DNA of 64,000 nt, taken from positions 1,054,001 through 1,118,000 of the forward strand of contig OX359194.1 of NCBI GenBank assembly GCA_947172415.1. Reading direction: 5' to 3'. Below, piece after piece: positions 55,570 to 64,000 of the stretch. The notes under the pieces are model-generated. The model was not told the origin of the DNA. It saw nothing but the letters and a program-made list of their open reading frames with translations, and did no database searches. The translations under genes were made by a program, and so were the position numbers. Position 1 is the stretch's first letter. Every line of letters begins with the position of its first letter. This stretch comes from Chondrosia reniformis. Its lineage: Eukaryota; Porifera; Demospongiae; Chondrillida; Chondrillidae.

Positions 55570-55790
55570 GAGTGTAGTTTAGGCATGGACAACGCCAAAG
55601 TTCCTCAAACTTTGCAATATTTGAGCAACGGCCATTTTAGATTCACAAATTGATTTCCGTATAATACAAGGTAGCCTTTGAGCAATAGCACGAGGATTGT
55701 GCTCACAAAGAACACAAGACCTACCCCGAAGACCAATAACATTACACTAGAACATTTTTAACCTACTTAGAAATTTCATTTCGCAAATCA
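55570..55790 (-). pseudogene. Broken copy of the 5697-5909 reading frame
   Basis: The minus-strand frame is interrupted by CAG to TAG near 55748, otherwise nearly identical. Confidence 0.3.
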
Positions 55791-56129
55791 TCTATATCCA
55801 TCCTGTATTTATCAAAAGAAATATTAATACAATAGCGCAAATAGCGAGAAAGATAATCAGTGATTTTGTTAAATAATTATATTACACTAGTGACGTTGTC
55901 CTGTCTTGTGCATGAAACATACTGATTGATATGTCAATTCATGTTCATGCAAGAGCTTGTGAAATAAAAGATCACTACTGAAATAATCAGAGGTTCATTA
56001 AGATAGCTACTGCTTGTTTATTAATTAAGCACTTCTAATGGGTCATGATCACTGTACATACATTTTATGATTTGCTTCGCTGGATAGCCATGAATGATTT
56101 CTAATCGAAATTCAATAACAATAACAACT

Positions 56130-57117
56130 TGCTGAATAGGTCGGGTTATGTTCTACATGCACTCTATTGTTCTCGAACACGACATCGAAAACAATAAACA
56201 AAATTTTGCTTCCACGATTTTCCGCCAAGTTCCACGTTGTTTCCCGCCGACAATTTCTAATAAATAGGCAAGGAAATTTTCAGTCTTTGGCCTCCGGGCT
56301 ATCAACTCTGGAGGTCTACTTTGGTGTGGATCGATGCGAAAACCATTCTTGGAGAACGAGCGATGGTACATGCCTTTCCGAAGGGTCATCGGTGTTCGTA
56401 TAGTGGGGTGGTCTCTCTACCAATGGGTTAGTGCCTGGAGATGTATCTCACTATTAATCCTGCTTGTGTGTTAAATTGGCACTTGCGGATTCTTGCTATA
56501 CGACCCGTACCTGGAGGTTGGTGTGGTCCAGTGCCACTACGTAGTCGGTCAGGAAGCTATTGTAGGCTGCCACATCAGGTTGGTTTAGAAGCATTTGCAT
56601 TTGCATTTGGATACATGCGCATGTGCTCAATGTTTATGTGCTGGTAATTATGTATTCTCTAATTCTTTTCTTATAGTTCATCGATGGGTCCCTACTCTAA
56701 AGCAACCTGGCCGATCCCAATGAGCTAAAGTCTGTGTACAGTGCTCTCAAGCTGCGTTGTGTGCACATGATGATTCTCATTGGTGGGAGTTTGTGGTCCG
56801 CCAGGGTCGGGCTTGTTCTGTCCGTAGCGTGAGGCAGGGCAAGACTAGTAACTGGTCACAGGTCGGTCAGGTACGCCGGACCGTTCCCGAGCAACTTCTC
56901 TTACGACGCAAGTAGTGGAAGTGTCAAACAGAGTTGAGAAACCGGAGGCCTTTTGGGGCACGAAGTATACTTCTACCTCCACGTGGTGTGCCCTGGGATC
57001 ACTTTTACACTCAATTATGTGATGCGAAACGAAGTACTGCAGCACCGTTCCAGTAACACTCAAAAGGAGAAGAAAGAGCCCATTTACAACCATAAAGAAC
57101 GTGTTTAAGAACTGCAT
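56130..57117. other. GC-richer conserved block, third copy
   Basis: Counterpart of 6240-7230. A 6-base deletion near 56640 and two extra bases near 56968 change the frames relative to the other copies. Confidence 0.35.
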
Positions 57118-57410
57118 TGTTTGAACATTTTTTTAATTTAAAACCATGTACATGTATATTTCAGAATTGTCAAGCAAAAATGATCATTGTGTAGTGGTTC
57201 TATACATTCCCAATTGTCGATATTCATGATGAGATTGGTATAATAAATATTAGATTTAAATTAAAATATTACGCAGCTCATCGCAAATTAATATATATAC
57301 ATCTATGTAAGCATTCAGTATACTCTTGTAAATTAGTGCGTAACAAGTATTATAAAAATCCAAGGCCGGTCCATTTCCCTTATAATAATTATGTCATTCG
57401 TGTTGTATGT

Positions 57411-57525
57411 CAAGAAAAGGAAACCAATATAGAATAAAGGAAAAAAGGAGGATAGTAAAATGAAAAAGGGAAAAAGAGGAAAAAAAGGAGTAAAGTAAAA
57501 GAAAAAAGAAAAAAGTTTTTAAAGA
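57411..57525 (+). repeat. Purine-rich tract, third copy
   Basis: A/G-rich stretch matching 7532-7712. Confidence 0.7.
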
Positions 57526-57546
57526 TTTAAGTACGTAACATGATGT

Positions 57547-57726
57547 GTACTCCAGAGAATAAGAAAAGAGGGGGTAGTGTACCAAGTCCCTTGCAAGCAC
57601 TGCAACAGGACCTATATAGGTGGGACAAAGAGGACTCTTAAGGTGAGACTTGGGGAGCACAAACAGGCAGTGAGGAGAGGTGATTCTAACAATATAAAAT
57701 TGCTGTTCAGACCAGTGGTGGGGTGA
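57547..57726 (+). pseudogene. GIY-YIG endonuclease relic, third copy
   Basis: VVYQVPCKHCNRTYIGGTKR then TLKVRLGEHK, and the same TGA. It has the most canonical PCxxC of the three. Confidence 0.7.
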
Positions 57727-57759
57727 TGAACTTGAACAGCGGTATGCAACTACGTGTAC

Positions 57760-58510
57760 CTACAGTGTGTAACCTTGCACTAAGTTCTAACCTAACACTA
57801 TGTTATGGCTGTCGTATCGTATTCATTATTTATTCATTTAACCACCATTTATCTTATTTTGATGTTGTCACCTTCTTAAAATAAATCTGATACCTTATAC
57901 TTGTTCTATTGTAACTAATGAAGACCACATGTTCAAAATGTCTTTGAAATCACATTGTTTTTGTTTGTTTGACTGCTACGTGACTGCTCAAGAATTATCT
58001 ATATGCTTAACTATGGCTGGCCCATGTCCCTAATATTTTGGGTACCATATAATTGCAATACATATATAATGCCATTTATAAAAAATGAAAGTGCACAAAA
58101 AGAAAAAGGAATTTGAAGATGATACACATAATTAGCTAAGCATTTTTGCTTGCTTCCAATTTGATCTCAAATTCTAGTCAAATCCCAGGAGAGGAGAATG
58201 TTTGGGACATACAAAATAACTGTATCTTTTCCGTCACATCCACTATTGTTGGGTATGGTGGACAGTGTACAACCAATCCAATATAGATTATTTTTCATTT
58301 ATGCATGTGTTTTCTTAAACGTATATGTATATACATACTTCATGGATTTATATACATAAACATTCTATATATACATAGTTGTTTAGTCAATTATTCTATA
58401 TCACCTCCTCAATCTAAAAGGAATAACTTCACGCAGGTTCATTTTTAATTTTCAATTCATATTGTTATGGTTGTTTCAATTTTAAATGTTAACCACATTT
58501 TATAATATAG
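57760..58510 (+). other. Spacer segment, nothing recognised
   Basis: Matches 36247-37028. No supported gene. Confidence 0.4.
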
Positions 58511-58779
58511 TAATGGCATGAGTAGTAGTGGCATATGTAATTTTTACTAGCTAGATTGAGAGAGTTAAATTTGAAGGAGAAATTGACAAACATGGTCTCC
58601 ACTGTGGTGAGTTACAAATAATAAAGTAAAGAATATTTGTGCAACACCTCAGCAAAAGCTTTAAGTATATACAATTGTGCAATGCCTGACATGCATCTGT
58701 ATATATATAGGATCAGTACAAGTTGTGTTATGAGATTCTTCAAGCTTACTTGTGCTACTTCAAGATTGTGTTAAACTAA
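58511..58779 (+). pseudogene. RPTP D2 relic, third copy
   Basis: 58511-58606 and 58711-58779 match 8392-8487 and 8592-8660, with DQYKLCYEIL before the TAA. Confidence 0.8.
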
Positions 58780-58854
58780 TTTTATAATTGTCATTTTTTC
58801 TTTCAAAATGAAACTTTAAGGTCACTTACAAACATATACTGACTCATTAAACTT

Positions 58855-59120
58855 GTCTGCCGGAAGTTACCCTGTATATATAACATCGGGAAGAGAGGCG
58901 TCAGAATAATAGACACATATGCTAGACCATAGACTAATCGTCCACGTTAACGCGTTGTGTATATACCATGCAATAAAATTCGTTTGTTCGAAAGGCCGTC
59001 TGTGTATGGGCACACCTAATATGCGATATATAATCGGATTGTCGGAAACGTAACGTAACGTGTTAACCCGGAAGTAAAGCTTGTATGCTCAGGAGTTAGT
59101 TGTGTCGTCCTTCACGTCTC
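58855..59120 (+). promoter_or_regulatory. Candidate promoter region upstream of D
   Basis: Counterpart of 8735-9010, with both CCGGAAGT cores present. Confidence 0.3.
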
Positions 59121-60254
59121 CAAGAAAGGTATCTAGCCATCAAGGTGACACTGTTTGCGTTAGAATATTCACACAGTTCGATCGATCTGAAAAGGCTTTT
59201 GCAACAAAATTTACCAAGTAAGCCCAGATTCTTCTTTCAGCTGTATATGAAAGATTAACGAGATACTGTCTATATTAATTGAAGTGAGCCGGTTTACTCT
59301 GATATTAAGGTTTGTGTGTAATTAATCCTTTTAATTAGTGACCATTGTAACATGTTCTACAATCTACGGTTCCTTTGGTAGAGGTCATTTCACAAGTTAA
59401 GATAGTGTATGGTTTGTGCAAGTCTAGTAAGTCTAGTGCTCTAGTTATTGTCTATACAAATAAGCTAGACCTACTAGTTATGCAAAGCCTCGCACACGCT
59501 TCGAAGGAATATACAATAATTACTATTATCTGAATCCTGTTAGTATTTGTACATCGTACGTACGTTCAGATTTTAACATCAAAATTATTATTATTACAGG
59601 TAAGCCCTTTCAGCATGTTAATAACTGTGTCTGTTTATTAATTGGACATCGAAAAGTGTCGTAAAACGACCCACAGAAAATATAAGCTCGATATATTAGT
59701 ACAATAACCGTCCTACGTAGGACGGTCTATGGTTAGTAGAAGGTCTTATTTTCAAATCCTGTTTGTCCGATTATTGCATATAGAAATACGTATACAGTTT
59801 CTTGCGCCTCGATTATTACTTAAATTTGTTATAATTACTACCATTAAGGTCGTATAATAAAACCTGTACATGTCTGATTAATGCAATCACCTTTGAATTA
59901 CTGGCACCTCTTTAAGTCCCAGCATGTTTTTGAGAGGACCGTATGTAAGGCTTGCTATCAAGTTTAGCTGCTAAACAATCGAAGTCTGCAGGTTTAGATA
60001 TAATTTTGTATACATATAAGAGAAGCATAATATATATAGTGGAGTATCCTAGATGTTTAGTGTTTATCTGAAGCCATACAGGTGTAGGATCTTCTCTCTG
60101 TTGTGTTGTTGTGTTGTGAAGTAACTGATAAACCACAACTTATTATGATGATACATTGAATAATATCAGCCATGTTTATTTCACACTCATCCCTACTTGG
60201 AGAGTATCCTCTTTGAGATGTACCATTCTGTACCATTCTGTCTGCTCTATTTTT
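59121..60254 (+). other. Spacer upstream of D
   Basis: Copy of the spacer before B, with an insertion of about 32 bases holding a perfect 18-bp palindrome CCGTCCTACGTAGGACGG (59708-59725). No gene is recognised. Confidence 0.4.
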
Positions 60255-60328
60255 CAACTTGCTTGTCATTATAAATATGTCTGATCTACTTGCTTGTCAT
60301 TATAGTAGATATGTCTGATCTACTTGCA
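60255..60328 (+). repeat. 34-bp minisatellite, 2 copies
   Basis: Two units of the CTTGCTTGTCATTATAGTAG repeat, 67 bases before the gene D start codon. Confidence 0.85.
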
Positions 60329-60394
60329 GTTAAAGAATTCGAAATACCTTTGTTTGCTAGATATACGTAATTGAAGGTCTATTGTGTAAAGGAA

Positions 60395-63300
60395 ATGAAA
60401 ATGAAGCATACTCCTTCAACCCCTCTCCGTTTGATGGCACTGCTCTCTCTACTCCCAACACTAACAGGTAGAACACTGTAATGATTAAAAATGTACATAT
60501 ATATATTGTAAACAATGTGTTGCAATACATTGTTATTAATTACTTAATCTTTGATTATATTCCGATTGTCTAATACATTACTATATTATGCATGTTTAAG
60601 TAAGTAAATGTTTCTTGCTGTTCTTTGCATCATGTAAGCATCTAATATTTTTATTGCATGTCTATATACCACCTTTATCTCACATTCTCTATTATAGTTT
60701 GTCAGAATATAACAGTAGACAACAATGGTAAAACTGATGTATCCATCACACCCACCTATGGTGGATTGGTCCAGTTATTCTGTGGGTGGTCTAAGCACAG
60801 AGGAAAGGCATGGTATACAACAAATAGTGCTACGATTAAGAACACACCTGGAGTGATATTTACAGATTCAGGACAAACTAGAACATTGGCTTTCCTTAAC
60901 TTTAATGCATCATATGCAGGAACATATAGTTGTGTGCTTTCAGCAATGGCACATCCATATGAAGAACCTGTAACTTACATGGTTACTTTAGGTTAGTGTA
61001 ACATATGTAAATATAGAATACTAGCAGATATATAACTAGCAGGTAGGCCTTTGTGGGCGTACCTGCTACAGCACATCATGTGCCAGTGACTCCCACGCCA
61101 GTAATTTTCTTGCCTCCGAAAGACCTTGGGAGCGATAATTAAAATATGGCAGTAGAATAAGAAAGCCAAAAGAACAGTAGGACAGGCATCTTTGACCAGC
61201 AGGGTACACTTTCTGGGCAGTTCTCCATAAACTAGCAGTGTTTTGTGCTGTAGTTTAGGAGGAGTTGACGATCGAACAAATAAACACAATTGAATTATAT
61301 ATATAGATAATGTATACATGTACATGGAGGTAGACTATGGAGATATGTTATAGAGGAGGAGAGAAGGTCATATACTATACATGCTATTTTCATTCTAATC
61401 GACTTTGGCTTTAACACATGTATAATATGGTTACAACTATTGTTACTACGCAACTACTATAACACTTAATTTATATGTCAATATATATAATAATGTAATA
61501 TGTGATACCTTTGTTTCGTTTGTGTGTACTTAGTGTATATTTGTAAACAATAAGCTAATTGCATTATCACTTTAGTTGAGTGGAGAAATGAATAGGTCGT
61601 TGATGTGCATTACATTCAATAGTTTGCCATCAGTTACTAAGCTACTATATATGTGTGGGTAGCCCTGTACATGCCACATGAATATGAATAGCTAGCTACA
61701 TGTGTAGGCTGTATACATCAGTGTTCTTGATGTGGTAACTGTTAGTGTTATTTAACATACATGCATACATACGTATATATAAATACACTATATATATAGT
61801 ATATACAAGATGATATATGTTGATATATGTATGTATGTATATTCACTTTCTTGGTTGTGGCTTTAACACATGTACTGTATAATTTGGTTGTTGTGTGTTA
61901 TGACTGTCAGCTGAGATTTACACTTTATAGCAGTAACATTGTTGCTGTTTTACATTCCCTTGTATGTATATTACCTTTTTACCATCTTCTCCTATTCAAG
62001 TGAATACACGAAATACTGTAAAAGTTGGTATGAACAGCAAAACAATCCTTACTGTAAGACCGGATGAAAGCGAACCTGTAAAGCTGGAGTGTGAGCGGAC
62101 AAGCAAGGATAGGAACTGGTACAGTGGTGGAAGTACAGTTACTCCAACTAGTGGACAACTTAACACTACAGATTTGACAGGAGTTGCAACATTGTCCATC
62201 TCCACATTGAATGCAAATAACACTGGATATTATACTTGTAAAGTAACTGATGGTGGTACAACAGAGTACACAATAGTATTAGGTAAGCATAATTGATAGG
62301 AGTAATATATGGTTCATTCTTCAGACATACAAATGCAAGGTAATGGATGTCCACACTGGTATCCTTAATGTGTAGTAGGTTGTCTTATTTCTACACTTTA
62401 CAGCTATAAATCATCATTACATCCTTTTTGGTCAACCACATTTTTACCTTCCATCTCTATATCATGCACTTACCTGACTATTCTCTCTGGTCCCTGTATT
62501 TAATTTGATTTCTTTTCAATGTTCCCTTTATAGGCGTATCTCCTACTCAAGTTATAACAACTAGTGAACCATTTAATCCAACCATTCCGATCATAGTTGT
62601 ATTACTGATAATAGTCATCATAGTATTGATAGTGATTGTAATACTTGGAATCGTTCTTTATTTAAAGTGAGTTTTATATGCATACTATTGTAATATAATT
62701 CATATATAAGAATTATTATATACTACTATAATATTTAAATTCATATGCTACTGTAATAAAATTTGTATAGAAATTTATGGAAACTTTGTGATATTTAAAG
62801 CTGATACGTAGTAAATACATTAGCCTTGTTATCTTTGCTGCTGTTTCTCTCCTTTTAAAGGCGAAATGACAGATTGCCAAGATTCAATAGATCTCGATCA
62901 ACCAAGAAATCTCTCATTAAGTCAAATGCAGTACAATCAAGCCCTAGTATGTCTATATGGTAGAGGTGTGAGTGACTATGAAATGAGCTATTAAAACCAT
63001 TCCTGTAAACATTATAGGTCCAGAAGTTGTGCCATATGCTCAAACCACAGGCACAGAAGTGACCTCATCAAAGAGGGGAAAAGGTAAACAAACTGTTTAT
63101 TGAATAAATATTTGGCATTTGTTTATTGTTACAACGACTTACATACTTTAAAGTGAAACTATTTAATTTTCTCACTTCCATCTTTATCACCATAACAACA
63201 GCTGATGTTCATATGTATGATGAAGTTAGAGACAAAGAAAATGGTATGTTTACAGTATATTTGAACATATCATTTTTTGTGGTGTAATGTGTATAAGAGG

Positions 63301-63908
63301 TTACGGCTACAATATACTTATGAAATGGTTTAATTAAATAAAAGGATTGTGACATTGTTGATTGATAGGGTTATCCTCTTTCCTATTGAGGTGGATGTAC
63401 TTTATTTGTTATACTATCCATTCTATACATACTCTAAGTGTATGCATGATTGATTTACATTTATGTATATATGTACTTAGCTGTATATTTGTATTTTCAC
63501 ACCTCCATCCATGTATATCACCATAGCAACAGCTGATATTGGTATGTATGATGAGATTGGGGACAAAGGAAATGGTATGTTTACAGTAAATCGTATCAAT
63601 ATTAACGTAAACACATCAGTATATGTATATACGTGTATATGTAGGTGTATTTAGTATGATAAGATTGAGTGTATGGTAAATGTACGTACATGTATGCATG
63701 TGCATACGTATGTACCTTATAATATGTACATGGATGTACATAACTATTGGTACTCATTTGAATGTAACTTGTATGTGTATTAATGACTGTATGTTCTCCT
63801 CAGGAGCTAGCAAGGCCGCACCTCCTCCAATGGCTGTAGAGTTTCATGCAGAGAAGAAAGAGGAAGTTACAATACACGAGTACCGTATGATAGACAAAAG
63901 TAAAAAAA
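60395..63908 (+). CDS. Receptor-type protein tyrosine phosphatase gene D, 5' part
   Basis: First nine exons of a fourth family member; the PTP domains lie beyond the window. Exons: 60395-60467 (signal peptide, MKMKHTPSTPLRLMALLSLL), 60698-60991 (Ig1), 62001-62282 (Ig2), 62534-62666 (stalk and transmembrane helix), 62861-62946, 63018-63083, 63202-63243, 63533-63574 and 63804-63908 (tail). Phases and sizes match gene B except Ig1, which is 294 bases. Ig1 keeps QLFC, AWY and GTYSC, but the rest is largely different from B and C. Ig2, stalk and transmembrane segment are almost those of gene B. The tail has MYDEV, MYDEI and a Y-R-M-I variant of the YSMI motif. No stop or frameshift is visible. Confidence 0.88.
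60698..60991 (+). other. Gene D exon 2: highly divergent Ig-like domain 1
   Basis: Phase 1-1. It starts VCQNITV like the other Ig1 exons and keeps SITPT, VQLFC, WYTT and GTYSC, but differs at well over half of the remaining positions from B and C. The flanking introns on both sides are also unrelated to those of B and C over much of their length, as if the whole segment had been replaced. Confidence 0.85.
60992..62000 (+). other. Gene D intron 2, nothing recognised
   Basis: This intron is not alignable by eye with intron 2 of B or C until about 61900, where CTGTCAGCTGAGATTT resumes homology with C. AT-rich with TATA/TACGTA simple sequence. No exon is recognised. Confidence 0.5.
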
Positions 63909-63954
63909 GTAAGTCTTTAAATAATGTTGTCTTTATAGTATAGCGGTTACATTT

Positions 63955-64000
63955 CAGAGGTGGTCACCCTAGAGAGGTGGTCATACTAGAGGGGTGGTCA
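63955..64000 (+). repeat. 17-bp repeat of gene D, cut by the window end
   Basis: GAGGTGGTCACCCTAGA-type units begin here. Total copy number is unknown. Confidence 0.8.

Noticed and set aside
13766-63908. Repeated units as an assembly artefact (collapsed or duplicated haplotypes)
   Set aside because: Units differ by distinct insertions, the transposon, minisatellite lengths and whole Ig cassettes, too many for simple duplication of one haplotype. Allelic stacking of very different alleles is not fully excluded.
1-64000. tRNA or rRNA genes
   Set aside because: No segment with tRNA arms or rRNA core sequence was noticed on either strand. A covariance-model scan would be needed for certainty.

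Overview
This window looks like animal nuclear DNA. It is AT-rich, intron-dense, and loaded with minisatellites, MITEs and (TACGTA)-type simple sequence. The main content is a head-to-tail, plus-strand array of four closely related receptor-type protein tyrosine phosphatase (RPTP) genes, here called A to D. Each complete gene encodes a signal peptide, two or three Ig-like domains, one transmembrane helix, a tyrosine-bearing juxtamembrane tail, an active-looking PTP domain (D1) and a degenerate second PTP domain (D2). Ig-type RPTPs with tandem PTP domains are a metazoan architecture. The base composition and repeats would fit a non-bilaterian such as a demosponge, but that placement is inference.

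Layout. Gene A: only its last eight exons are present (503-4061). Gene B is complete (13766-29558, 25 exons, 969 codons plus stop by my splicing). Gene C is complete (39142-53407, 26 exons, 1073 codons plus stop, with an extra Ig exon). Gene D: the first nine exons (60395-63908), after which the window ends. All exon joins keep frame and use GT-AG introns. The three spacers (4062-13765, 29559-39141, 53408-60394) are copies of each other. In order they carry a 3' flank with a conserved AATAAA, a GC-richer block of unknown nature, a purine tract, a relic GIY-YIG endonuclease of Penelope type, a relic of the last two exons of another RPTP gene, a CpG-containing putative promoter with ETS-like sites, and a 34-bp minisatellite close to the next start codon.

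Differences between units are informative. The 34-bp minisatellite has about 98 copies before B, about 5 before C and 2 before D. A 28-bp minisatellite in a D1 intron has about 89 copies in B and 14 in C. A 17-bp repeat has about 4 copies in B and 34 in C. The B-C spacer holds an intact pogo/Tigger-like transposon (31512-34273, TA target duplication) encoding a DDD transposase with a C-terminal PHD-like finger. MITEs shared by B and C but absent from A give relative ages.

Biology. The cytoplasmic halves are almost unchanged between copies, while the Ig domains differ strongly and in a mosaic way: B resembles C in Ig1 but D in Ig2 and the transmembrane exon. Amino-acid changes in Ig1 cluster in loop-like patches. 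The picture is a recently amplified receptor family with conserved signalling and diversifying recognition, a candidate self/non-self or microbe-sensing system. That functional reading is inference and is listed as the main finding.
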